DNA from: Nymphaea colorata
Lineage: Eukaryota; Streptophyta; Magnoliopsida; Nymphaeales; Nymphaeaceae
Length of the DNA stretch: 64,000 nucleotides
Direction of reading: 5' to 3'
Assembly: GCF_008831285.2 (NCBI RefSeq)
Contig: NC_045145.1
Span: 4,132,723 to 4,196,722 of the forward strand
The notes under the pieces were generated by a model. That model was not told the DNA's origin, ran no database searches, and worked only from the letters and a program-made list of their open reading frames with translations. This document shows positions 11,672-23,300 of this stretch, piece by piece. Made by a program: the position numbers and the translations under genes. Numbering within the stretch: position 1 is the stretch's first letter; each line of letters begins with the position of its first letter.

Positions 11672-12560
11672 ATGGAGGACTCCAAAGTCTCGATCGAATG
11701 AGGAAGTTATCATGCTCCGTACAAGCTTGATGAAACCAACTACACTCTATGGGCAAAATGCTTGGAGATGCATATCAAAGGAAAATATTTATGGGGCTTC
11801 ACGTCTACCCCTCATTCTTTCAAGTTGACCAAAATTAAAAATAGAGTTAGAAAGACTTGAATGAAGAAGATAGACAAAATGTCATGGATGAATACTATAA
11901 AAAATTAAATGATTGGGAAGCCAAAAACTCTAGAATTAAAGAATGGATTTAAGGAAATATAGAACCTAGAATTGCCCAAAATCTCATGTATTATGAAAGA
12001 GCAAGTGAAGTTTGAGAATATCTCAAGGGAATGTTTACCCAAAAAGATATGACCAGGAAATATCTTTTGATTCGAAAAGCCCAAAGTATCAAGCAATGTG
12101 AGAATAATGTTAGAGATTATTTTATGGAAATCTCTAATGTATGCAATGAGTTTGATCAACTTACTCCCAAACTAGGATTGAATTGTAAGTGTCGTAAGAT
12201 TAGAAGAGAAGAAATCGACGAATTTAGGTTTTTTCAATTTCTTCAAGGTCTACGACCCAAATTTCAACAAATTAGGTCAGCCCTACTTTCTTTAGCCTCT
12301 CCTCCACCCATTCATGAACTTCTTACGAAGTTAAGCGGTAAAAAAACTAGAATGAAATTATCCAAAGAATTGGATAGTGTTCTTATTTCCAAACAAGAAA
12401 AAAAAAAAGTTTTAGCCGCTTCTAGACTCGGGAACAACATCAAATCCGACCTCCTCACTTTAAAAACCAAAATAGAGGAGAATTTAAGGTTGTTTGCCAC
12501 TTTTGTCATGAACTGGGTCACATTGGACCTAGTTGTCCAAAGTTGAACAACAATGAATGA
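11672..12560 (+). pseudogene. copia gag (degraded)
   Basis: The frame from the ATG at 11672 reads MEDSKVSIE, then TGA at 11699-11701. It continues with the gag N-terminal signature YKLDETNYTLWAKCLEMHIKG and, after more stops, the gag core segment at 12031-12546 (VRDYFMEISNVCNEFD, FLQGLRPKFQQIRSALLSL). In another frame at 12495-12536 a CCHC zinc knuckle is readable: C-HF-C-HELG-H-IGPS-C. Gag packages the element's RNA. At least two in-frame stops and one frameshift show that no functional Gag can be made from this copy. Confidence 0.9.
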
Positions 12561-12825
12561 CAACCACGAAACTATGGAGGAAATCTTTTCAAAGGAGTAG
12601 CTTCATATCCTCAAGGAGGGCAACACAACCGTGGAAGTGGAATTTCATATTCACAAGGTGGGCAATACAACAATAGACAATTTGACCAAAGGAAGGTTGC
12701 AAATGAAGGATGTGATCTTTCATCAATCTCCACAACATTGAATCAAATCATGTCGGTGCTTCAACCTATGATCAAGGAGTCGAATCCCGGAGTACTAGCA
12801 ACAACGGCATCCACCTCCAACACTC

Positions 12826-15800
12826 TCGGTATGTTTCATTGGCTTTTAGATTCCGGTGCATCTTTTCATGACACCAAATATATCAACTTTGACCAATTTT
12901 GAACAAGAAAGAAAAGAATCCAATGTAGTTACCACCGATGGAACATCTTTGAATGTTAAGGGGATTGGGGATTTTGAACAGGAATGTGGAAAACAAAAGT
13001 TCTTTGTTCCAAAAGTTAGTTATGTTCCTAAACTTAATCTTAACTTACTTTCTGTATCTCAAATTTCAGATCTTGGTTTTGACATTGTTTTCTTATCAAA
13101 TAAATGTGTGGTACAGGATCACCAAACCGGGAGATTGATTGGGGAAGGTTCTAGAAAATGAGATCTTTACTACAAGGACAATTTATGTATCCCTAAGGAA
13201 AAGTTTTGGCACTATGTGAAAAATGTGGATATCAATGTTTGACATCAAAGATTAGGTCATCCAAACATTAGAAAATTGTCATGAGTCCTACCAAGGACGT
13301 TTGTATTGAAAATTTCAAATGTAATGATTGTATATATGAAAAATGAAATCTTATCTTTTGGACAAAGAAGCTTGTTTTCCTCTTTTCCTTTTAAACTTGT
13401 TCATTCCAATGTGTGGGGACCCTCTCTTATCATGTCAAAAGGAGGGCTATCATATTATGTGATATTTGTGGACGATTTCACTAGATATTGTTGTTTTTTT
13501 TAAGATACAAATCTAAGGTTTTTGACATGTTCAAAATTTTCACAACTTAGTTCAAACACAGTTTAATGCTAAATTAAAAATTCTAAGGACTGATTTTAGA
13601 GGAGAATACATTTCAAATGAGTTCAAAAGATATTTAAAAAACTATGGAATAGTCCATCAAAAACTTGTTGAAAAACACTTCAACAAAATGGACTTTCTGA
13701 AAGAAAACATAGGCACATAATTGAAACAACTAGAACTCTTCTTATTGCAAAAAATGTGCCTAAAAACTTTTGGGCCGAAACAACCCTAGCCTCTGTATAT
13801 CTCATAAATAGAATGTCTTCAAAAACTTTAAATAATACAACCCCTTTTGAAAAATTATTCAAATATGAACCTGATTTCAAAAGGTTTCGTGTTTTTTGTT
13901 GCAAATGTTGTGTTCTTAATGACAAGATTGATAAACTAAGTTCAAAAGTTATTGAGTGTGTTTTTATTTGTTATTCTGAAACACAAAAAGACTATAAATG
14001 TTATGATCCAATCAAAGACAATATCATAGTTTCAAGAAATGTAAAGTTTTGTGAAGACAAAAATGAATTCAAAACTTGTGGAGAGTCACAACACAACAAT
14101 GACTATTCCTTTTTATTTAAGTATCTCTCTCAGTGTGATGATGAAATGCATGATGTTGATGATAGTAACACTGATGATAATAATAGTGAAGTAGCTAAGG
14201 ATATAATCACATATCATAGAAGAAACCGGCAACATGATGCTGGTGAAAGAGAACATCATGAGACTATTGATCTCCAACCAACTCCACAAAGTGAAGAAAA
14301 CCTTAGAAGATCCATTAGAAATGTAAGACAACCCAATAGATTTGTGTCATATGAGACTTTTACCCCAACTCATACAGCTAGAATTAATGTCATTTACTCT
14401 CACTTTGAACCTTACTTTTAATGAAACATCCAAATATATTGAGTGGAAGAATGCCATGTTAGAAGAATTAGATGCCTTCAGAAAAGCCCAAACTTGAGAA
14501 ATACAAGACTTACCTATAGAAAAAAAGACTATTGGATGCAAGTGGGTTTACAAGATGAATACTATAAGTGATGGATCTCTAGAAAGATATAAGGCGATGC
14601 TTCTTGCAAAAGGTTATACACAAGAATATGGTATTGACTATGAGGAAACTTTTGCGTATGTAGTTAGATTAGGACTCTTATTGCTTTAGCATCCATTAAA
14701 AACTAGAACATCTATCAAATGGATGTTAAAAATGTTTTTTTAAATGGAGATCTTTTGAAAGAAGTTTATATGGAAGTATCACCTGGTTTGTCTATTTTAC
14801 AAGGAAAAGTTCTTAGACTTAAGAAGGTTCTTTATGGCCTCAAACAAGATCCTAAAGCTTGGTTTGATCGTTTTAACTCTGTTATTTCTTATTACGGATT
14901 TCATTCATATTTAACTGAGTGTTTGTTAACAATACTACTACAGGTATCATAATCCTCCTACTGTATGTTGACGACATGATCATTACAGGTAGTGATAAGG
15001 AAGGTATTACGGAATGTAAGAGATTACTATAGAAAAAATGAAAGATTTAGGTTTTCTAACATATTTCTTGGGTATTGAGGTTGCATATTCTACTAAAGGA
15101 TATTTTTTGTCACAAACTAAGTTTATTGTAGGGATCATTGCTAAATCAAGCATATCATTGTTAAATCAAGCATAACAGATGATAAGGTCACAGAAACTCC
15201 TGAAGCAGTAGGAAACAAAATGAATATTGATGATGGAATTTCACTTACCAATCTCACTCCTTACCGATAGCTTGTGGGCTTCTTAATGTATCTTAGTATC
15301 ACTCGGCCTGATATTGCTCATGCAGTTCATAGTGTGAGTCAATTTCAACATGCTCCATCAACTGTTCATATGAGAGTTGTTCTTCGTATCACTAAATACA
15401 TTAAGCAAACAATAAATAAGAGAGCTTCTTCTTCCTCCTTAAACTTGATTGGTTATACTGATGTTGATTGGGGAAGAGATCCAAATGATAGACACTCAAC
15501 TACTGGTTTTTGTGTTTTTTTTAGGAGAATCACTCATCTCATGGAAGTGCAAGAAGCAACAGAAAGTCTTCATATCCTCTATTGAAGCTGAATATCAAGC
15601 CATGACTACTAGAACTATGGAAATTGTCTGGCTTCGTCAAATACTTCTTGATATGGGAACAAGAATTGAAGAACCCACTGATTTGTGCTCCGACAACAAG
15701 AGTTCTATCTACATTGCCAAGAATCAAACATAACATGAACGAACAAAGCATATAGAGATGGATTGTCACTATGTTCGTGAAGAATTTTTGAAGAAGACTA

Positions 15801-15880
15801 TCAAGCTCTCATATGTCTCGGTCCTCCGAGTTTCAACTAGCTGACTTCTTCACCAAGCTTTTATGTTCTCCCAGATTCAA
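12826..15880 (+). pseudogene. copia pol (protease, integrase, RT, RNase H; degraded)
   Basis: Protease: the aspartic active-site motif LDSGAS is at about 12843-12863. Integrase: the zinc-binding HQRLGHPN motif follows a Trp-to-TGA stop at 13240-13242; the core FVDDFTRY lies near 13467-13490, and the later part, KNFWAETTLASVYLINRM, begins near 13763. Reverse transcriptase: WVYKMNTISDGSLERYKA near 14547, MDVKNVFLNGDL at 14719, and the catalytic YVDD at 14964-14975. RNase H: SITRPDIAHAVHSVSQF near 15294, the SSIEAEYQAM signature near 15578 and DNKSSIYIAKN near 15693. The domain order is that of Ty1/copia. Stops and frameshifts break it into at least seven pieces. Confidence 0.92.
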
Positions 15881-15920
15881 CTTTCTTTTAGATAAACTTT
15901 CGGTGATAGCACCGTAAGTT

Positions 15921-15930
15921 TAAGGAGGGG
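15921..15930 (+). other. Polypurine tract
   Basis: TAAGGAGGGG lies directly upstream of the 3' LTR, where plus-strand priming occurs in LTR retrotransposons. Confidence 0.75.
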
Positions 15931-16419
15931 TGTTAAGAAATAAGATCTCATAGTGACATTGTAACTAGGTTTTTAGCTTAGGTATTTTACATTTCTATTT
16001 TCTTTTTCTTTTCTTTTTCTTTTCTATTTTCTTTTTCTTTTCCTTTTACATTTCTTTTACATTTCTATTTTCTTTTTCTTTTCTTTTACATTTCTATTTT
16101 CTTTTTCTTTTCTTTTTATTTTATTTTCTTTTCTTTTTGCCCTCAATCTAGCCGTTGGAGGTTCCAACGGCTCACAAAAGAGCCGTTGGAGGTTCCAACG
16201 GCTCACAAAAGAGCCGTTGGAACTCCCAACGGCTAGAACCACTCTTTCTTTTAGCCTCTTCTTCTTTCTTGTCTCTTGTATATATATTTTAGCAATCTCT
16301 TGTATTGCTGTTTTACACAGCCATTGAATATTCATTCAATAAGATTAATATCTTTTCAAGTGGTCTTAGTGTTTTTTCTATCATATTCTTCTTTAGTGAC
16401 TATTATAGTCACATTTATA
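15931..16419 (+). repeat. 3' LTR, expanded relative to the 5' LTR
   Basis: 489 bp against 377 bp for the 5' copy. The extra length lies in two places: repeats of a CATTTCTATTTTCTTTTTC unit at about 15990-16110, and a 31-bp palindromic unit repeated at 16150, 16181 and 16212. The outer ends match the 5' LTR closely. Confidence 0.9.
16150..16235. repeat. Tandem hairpin array in the 3' LTR
   Basis: Three units start at 16150, 16181 and 16212 with a period of 31 bp. Each is a palindrome of the form AGCCGTTGGA - GGT/ACT - TCCAACGGCT, the third slightly diverged. The 5' LTR has only one diverged unit. Confidence 0.9.
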
Positions 16420-16424
16420 GCAAC

Positions 16425-18950
16425 CACCTTGGTTGCATGTGGACTAAGATGCTTATTGAGAAGATGGTGAAACCCTGTCTATCTGATCCAAAAAATCATC
16501 TGGCACAGTTCTTTGTGCTAGCCCTTTTCCAAGAATGGTACAATTTAAGCCACATATATGATGCACCATAACTCCAAATAATCTGCAAAACAGAAGAAAA
16601 AAAGAAGTTATTATAGGCCCAAGGAAACTATAAATAAGAAGAGACATACCATAGGAACTCTGGCTCTTCATGCCCTTCAGTAGTCACTTAACCATGCTAA
16701 TTAGGGTGTGTTTCCTTTCACCATGGATAAAGGTAAGTGTGATTAAAGGAATAAAAGCTTGCATTAATGTCTTTCCCCTGCTTAGACATTTTGGCATTTT
16801 GCCATGGATAACCTGCACTGTGAAGCACATATTGTTGAATTTGATCCATCAAATCAATCAAAACACATGTAGTTCCATCATGCAAAGTAACTCCACAATG
16901 GACCACAAGAAGAAGATAAAAAAAAAAAGGAGAAGAAGAAAGGATGGGTACGATGGCTCTTCAGTGTTCACTGTTCAGTAATTCCAAAAATATGGTTGCC
17001 TCTATACATTTTTCTCTGATAACACCAATTAGTTTTGAGTGCGTCCATTCCTTTTTCTGCCTAGACTCCGTCAATATTTCAAAAAGTGAATGACAGTCTC
17101 CTTTTCCAAATACTCCATATACAATTGGGTTTCATGAAACTTGAGGAGTAGTGCTTCTTAAAGGAAATGCCAGCTCAATTCCAAGTCTTTTGTCTATGCA
17201 AATGCCAAAAATACACCCACATTCGACAAGTTCAGGGATAACATTCCTATGCTTCATCTGCTTAATAGTACTTTTACGAGTACATCAAATAAGCATTATG
17301 GGTTTAGATTCTAATGCCCCATCCTGCAAATTTTCGAGAATTACTTGACATAGTTCTGCATAACAAACGTAGATTTCACTGCTTTCATTTTGAGTAAACA
17401 GAAGCTTTCCATTGCAAGATACATTCAAAAATACCACACAGAAAAAATAATGTGAGCATGAATACAGAGACAAGATGCATATACTAAAAAATATATATAA
17501 AAGAAAGTGACAAATTACAGGGAGTAGTTTCAATAAGGGTAGCCTAAATCAATAGAAACAAGCTGCCTTGTCCTCTCAAAGTCTATTTGCCCATGTTTTC
17601 AAGATGAGCAACTAATAATTACTTTTGTATAAGTTTATCACACAGCCCACCTCATCAGTCATCAGAGAAAAGCCAACTTAATTTGCAGAAATTATCTGCA
17701 CTCATTTCCTCTGGAGATTTTCATTGCATTATTTTTGGTGAAAATTGTGTAGCACTGGAGCTGTCCTCATACTTTCTTTGAAAAAACAACCAGTTGAGAC
17801 TCTTCTGCTGAATCTCTCTGCAAATGGAAAAGAAACATCTAAAAAAATATGGTTTAATATTACAAGTTACAACTACAACTGCTTGCAAAAGAATACCATC
17901 TAAAGATACCATCTAAAGATACCATCTAAAAGAGCTTCAAAGCTGCAAAAATGGTAAATCAGCTCATAGGAGATGGGAACAGGTTAAAGGACTTGTCTGT
18001 CCAAAAAAACATATGCAGGAATGGGAAAAAGGCCCATAATTTCATGAAACTTTAAAGCATATCACTTAAAGCTAGAAGAACTTTATAGACAAACATTTGA
18101 TTGAAGGCACTTTTGACCAAGAAATGCATTAAAAGATGTTGATGTCCAACTCCAAGCAAAACTAAAGGATCACTCACTTAAATGTTCCAGACATTTCTAT
18201 CCATCAAAAAGAACAAACTGTTTTACTGGACTGCCTCCATACTAGTTCTTATTCAGGCCTTCAATTTGCCTTATCTCCTCTTTGCATCCACAGGGTTGAG
18301 AGCACCGAAGTTCCACAGCAACTCATGAATTGCTAAAAGTGTTCAAGAATAGGACCTCATATTAGTAGTCATTAGACTGAATTGAATCAATCAAAGCCGG
18401 CAACATCTGTAAATCATGTGATTCTGCAAGCAAGAAGGAAAAGAAGACATGTTCAAAACCATATATTAGACCAAGAGATACAGATTTTTCTAAAGGGTTC
18501 AATTTCTCTAAAACCAGAAGGTAAAAGATTAATCATATGTTTTTTCACTGCAACCTGCTATTCCATCTCTGCAGGAAACAATGGCAAACAAAAGTGAATA
18601 ATGGAGATTAAACATGCAAATGGAAGTGAATATTTTTCAGAAACCGCCACAGATACATACCTTATACAAATAATGAATGTTCACCTGGGTATGTATCATG
18701 TTTTCCATTTGAATAACAAACTTAAAATACAGAATCCGCAAGTAGGACCATTGAAAGAGAAAATGAGAGAGAGAGAGAGAGAAAGAGAGAGACAGAGACC
18801 CGATGATGAAGTATATTGCATTAAAGTTGAAACTAGAAAAAGTGATGCCTATACAGATTACATCCAAGTGCCAAAAGAAAGTGTTCATATACATCAACAA
18901 AAAGGAATACAAAAATTATTGTACAAGAAAATGCAATTCCTTGGTCTATG
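16425..18950 (-). other. Degraded coding-like region, gene unidentified
   Basis: Several minus-strand stretches read like old exons. The best is about 16970-17420: a single frame of roughly 150 codons interrupted only by two TGA codons, containing NESSEIYVCYAELCQVIL, KHRNVIPELVECGCIFGI and KGDCHSLFEILTESRQK. Others are at 16718-16906 (TLHDGTTCVLIDLMDQIQQYV) and 16470-16570 (LGKGLAQRTVPDDFLDQ). I do not recognise the family. A 14-bp repeat (ATACCATCTAAAG) occurs three times near 17894-17933, and a GA-rich run lies at 18766-18798. Confidence 0.35.
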
Positions 18951-18953
18951 CTG

Positions 18954-20353
18954 CTATGCGTCATCGTTGCACCATCCTTGTGCCTCCATGAACTGCTCTA
19001 GTCGCCTTACTCTCTGATCAAGTGCTTCATTTTGCAGCACAAGTAATTTTTTGCTCAGCTTAGATCCAACAATATTTCCAACACGGGCACCAAGCCCGTA
19101 TATAGGAGCACATCCAGCATCCTTCGGGAGCTTCTGCATATGGTTTGGTGCTTCATGTGCATCAGCTGGCTTTTTTAAGGCTTGGTCACTAAGTTTAGTC
19201 TAAGTACAAAAAAAATTCAATAGCATACGGTCGTTTATAAAAATCAATAGATGTAAAACAACTCAACTTACAATTATAGGGACAACGTCTTCTTTTCTGC
19301 TAGAACATCGCACAATTCTGTGTGTTTTAATCCACATGTCAAGTCGAGCCACATCAATGTCTTCATTGCCATTCATTGACTACATTATAAGTAGATTGTT
19401 AATATAGTATTGATGATCACATAACGAAGTTTACAAACATAAAAATACAAACAACTTTTGTATAACAAGAACCTGTTCTGTGCGAAAATATGCCAAGCTC
19501 TTTGTCCCCAAAGTTTGAAGCATCATCTGTTGTGCATGATTGTTTGCATTTGTAAAGCTTTCTGCCTACAAATAATAACAAACTATGAAATGTTAATAAT
19601 AAGTTAAATAAACGTTAATTTCATTTACATATCATACTCACCTTTGACTTCTCACAATCGAAGTATTCCATGAGAGACTTCCACTGGTCTTGAGAAATCT
19701 CCTTGGGGCAGGCTTGCAACCGTGCATTTTCAGAATCATGGATGTAGTAAATGTTCCAAAGTACGTTTCTCCAATCAGTCCACTTTTTCCTGAACGAGTC
19801 CATCACATAACATCGAAAAGCCCCTGGAAGATCTCTCTTACCTGGAAGCTCAAATTTGTTCTACATCATAAAAAATGTAATCAAATATTTAATTAAGATT
19901 CAATGTAAGACATCTATTTGAAAGTGAAAAGGATCAAATTGAAATAAATACCTTGACTTGTATCCACACATCATCTTTATAACTATTAGGTAATTCGGTC
20001 CATGTATGGTAAATAACTGGTGCCTTATCTAAATCTCGAGCTAAAACTCCCAAATAGTGTGATAAGTCTTTGGCATGTGATCCATGTGGCTGCCCTAACC
20101 TATTAATACGAAGAGGAAACTTCTCACCAGGAAGTAACTTCACAACAGCCATACCTCGATTCAGACCTCTTGACTTCTTCTGCTGTGCATCTGAAATATG
20201 ACAATTTATTACATTTACAGATCGATATACATCAGACAATAAATCAAGTCATAAATTAAAGTAATATGCACAGCAACTGATACCAGAGCTTTCAGCACCA
20301 TCAGTTTGACAGGAGTGATTGTACTGCAAGTATGCAGGTACCCTGTGAGGCAT
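18954..20353 (-). CDS. Transposase_24 (Ptta/En/Spm-like) family protein, six exons, intact frame
   Basis: Exons on the minus strand: 20353-20284, 20190-19952, 19860-19642, 19565-19473, 19379-19272 and 19199-18954. All five introns are 72-93 bp, begin GT and end AG, and the joined frame has no stop until TAG at 18954, giving 324 residues from the ATG at 20353. The core (GLNRGMAVVKLLPGEKFPL, SHYLGVLARD, WIQVKNKFELP, FRKKWTDWRN, SQDQWKSLMEYF, SFTNANNHAQQMM) matches the plant Ptta/En/Spm transposase domain of CACTA-derived proteins. The C-terminus is a short coiled-coil-like segment (LQNEALDQRVRRLEQFMEAQ). An AG directly precedes the ATG, so a further upstream exon is possible. No CACTA terminal repeats were found nearby. 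It may be a transposon gene copy or a domesticated one. The exon model is my own reading. Confidence 0.75.
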
Positions 20354-23300
20354 CTGAAATGACAAATTAACAAATCGTAAACATCCATATATGTAAGTGA
20401 AAAAACATGTTCACTGATAAACATTGGTTAAAAAACTGAAGTTAAAACTTTAAAGGTAAACAAGATGATTGTGTCCAGATTTTCATCCAACTGCTCAGTT
20501 CATGGGGTGTCTTCAATTCAAGTTATGAGAATATAATAAGTATCAAACAAGAACAAAGAAACTAACTAGTCAAACTTTCATATTCTTTTGGAGAAGTAAA
20601 CAAAATTATATTGCAGCAATTCTCTAGAAATAAAAAATATAAAAACCCCTTGCCAAACTAAATGGTTTTCTATCACCGTCTTGCCAAACTTTCATTAGAT
20701 CACCGTGAGACTTAACCGCTTCTCCCCGTACTTGGTTTCCAGGGAAAGTTATATTTTCAGCTTCAGCATAAGAGGGGCGAGTAAGCCCACACCTGCCTGC
20801 CCCGATAGACATGCAGGCCAGAGGACCCATTGTCAAGGCCCCCCCAGGTAAGCGTAGGCAACGGCCTAGGTACTCAACACGCTGCCAGGTACCCAGCTCA
20901 TAATGGGTCAGGCCAAGGCAGTGTTTGTGTCCCTCGCCCACCCCTTGGGCCAACCCGACCCATTTTCGAGCCGTGCAACAGCTTTTGGGTCAAGTCCCAT
21001 GGGTCTAACCTACCCAGTTCACACCCTCTCCTCCCCGCCTTCCTTTTTTTTTTTCCACTCTCCTACCTCGCTCACTCTCTCTCTCTTGTCCAGGTATCCT
21101 CTGCTCTCATGTTCCACCTACATCTAACCAATTGCATGTGTGCATCCATTGTCTTCTCAGGCATGTTCCCCATCCCCCTACCCCCCTCTCTATCTCTCAC
21201 ACCTCACCCTCGATGATGCTGAGGGTTTCTAAAACAAAAACCCCCAAAATCATTGAGGGGTTTCCATTTCAAATGGCAGCAGCATTGGAACAATTACTAA
21301 TTTACTATTGCTAGTCCTTTAAAGCTATAGGCAAAGAAGTTTTAGTTTATTTAAAGAAAATTGTATGACAACCCACTAAAAGTCCAGCTGAACAACATCT
21401 AGAAATGCTGTATACCTCTTGTTGATTTAATAATGTCAGTTCTGTCTTTGTGATTGCTACTCAACCATCAGTTTATCATCAAATGATTATGTTCTATTTT
21501 GTAACTACCGGTACCTAATCTTCTAATGTCATTTGTCACAAATGGACCAGACGAAGTATGAAGAAAACATGGACCAAAAGTTTAATAGATTAAATGGGGC
21601 AAGTAACATGCATTGTGTTACAGTGAAGCTCTATCCTTAAGTTTTTATCAGTATTTGATTAATTCCATCCTTTGACAAGTCGCATATGTACTAACTAATG
21701 ATGAGAATTTGTTGATCTTCATATTTAAGTTGCATGGAGCTCATAATATGATGGCTACTCTCTCAAAAGAACAATTAGGCAGAGGAGTCATCTGCTCATC
21801 TGCTGGAACCAGGCCGAAGATGTCGCATTGGCTGCTCAAAGTTAAACTATCATGCAGTGATTTCATGCCTGCTTCTTTTATTTAGGGAAGGGAAACTGCC
21901 CCAAGGCCATGCTCCTATGCATCCAAGGCTCTCTGTCTTCCATAAGGGCATGGGTGGACCTAAAGTACATCTTCTAACTCAGGTGTCGTGCTTGTCATTG
22001 TTTGCAGCCCAAAGGAGTAGTGCACTGGAGCGTGACAGAGGCTATGGGATTTGAACCTCAGACCACTTGACTGTGAGTTGCTTTACTGCCCGGTTGCACT
22101 ACTCCCCTTGAGGCAATTGTTATACCTGTTACAACACCAGACATAAAGGTCTTTCCTCACAATTTTGAATTTTCCCATAAGCATTTAAGATTCAATTTGG
22201 AGTCCTAACCTAATAATTGTGCTAATAAATTATCCATTTAAGGTTTTTAGTGCTGGATACTTCTGTAATAGGCATGGAGCTCAATCCAGTTTCTCCTCTG
22301 TCCATACTTCCACCTAAGAATTCTGAATTGAGAAGAAACCCAGTATCCAGCTAAGTTAGAAACATTTTTTGACTGAATGAAAATCATCAATTCATAAGAA
22401 AATCCCCCAAACTTTTCAAAAAAAGCAAAGAAAGAATTATCTCGCCACATTATGAATATACATGGACCATCTAAGTTCCAACAAGCATAACTAGTTCCAA
22501 TAAGCACATTAGTTGCCTGTGAACCATGAGCACTGACCTTGAAACAAAATTCTGTTCCCCTAAAAATTGGTATTCTGTCAAAGAGCAACCTGATCCGATC
22601 TTCACCACAGAGTTCAAGTCACAGTTCCTGCAAATGGTATAACCAAGATAAAAGCATTTCAGCTTTCTGATCAACTGATATGATAAAAAAAACAATGACA
22701 GAATATACATGTTTCGCTGTTTAATACCTCCGTCCATAGAAAGAAGGAAATCGTTATTCTCTAGATGGATACACATCACAAGGTAAATAAATATTGTCAA
22801 GAATGACATTGTTGGAATTTTTTTTTTCTTAGATATGTTGGCAGCAGCTTTCATTCATTATGGTTGGCAGCATGGATCCGATTTTCAATACCATTGATAT
22901 GATATATAACAGCATCAGCGTGGTTTGTAATATCAATAGCATGATTAACGCGAGTTTTGATATGGCGATAATCATGTTGTGTTTACTATCAAACGATTGA
23001 GAGGTCCACATACAAGACAGAATATAGTAACAATCCTTCGAGCTCATAAACAAGGAAAAAAAGACTTTCTGCTCTGGGTGAAGCAAAATCTAACACTCGT
23101 AGAAAAATAAAGGGGAAGATCAGAGTATTGGGATTTTGCAAATGATGAATCCAGTCACTAAAACAGAAGCTCTGGAGATGATTCCCATAAAACAGAAATG
23201 ATTTAGGGATGATTGATATTCTCTGGAGATATACATAAAACATGAAAGGAAGTACCTGCGACAGAGAGGTTGATGTCTCTGCGACGACGGCTCCAGCAGT

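Larger units (their letters stand above)
11082..16419 (+). mobile_element. Ty1/copia LTR retrotransposon, decayed, both LTRs present
   Basis: Two direct terminal repeats starting TGTTAAGAAATAAGATCTCA (11082-11458 and 15931-16419) enclose a 4.5-kb interior. The 5-bp target-site duplication GCAAC is intact at 11077-11081 and 16420-16424. A primer-binding site like the initiator-Met tRNA complement (TGATATCAGAGC) abuts the 5' LTR, and a purine tract (TAAGGAGGGG) abuts the 3' LTR. The order gag, protease, integrase, reverse transcriptase, RNase H defines copia rather than gypsy. Multiple stops and frameshifts in gag and pol make the element non-autonomous. It sits in what may be an older degraded gene on the opposite strand. 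Confidence 0.95.

Noticed and set aside
17894..17933. Three copies of a 14-bp direct repeat considered as a CRISPR-like array
   Set aside because: The units are directly adjacent with no spacers and the context is plant nuclear DNA; it is a minor tandem repeat.
20624..21216. GC-rich open frames on both strands
   Set aside because: No domain, overlapping on both strands, and low-complexity pyrimidine tracts; more likely repeat sequence.
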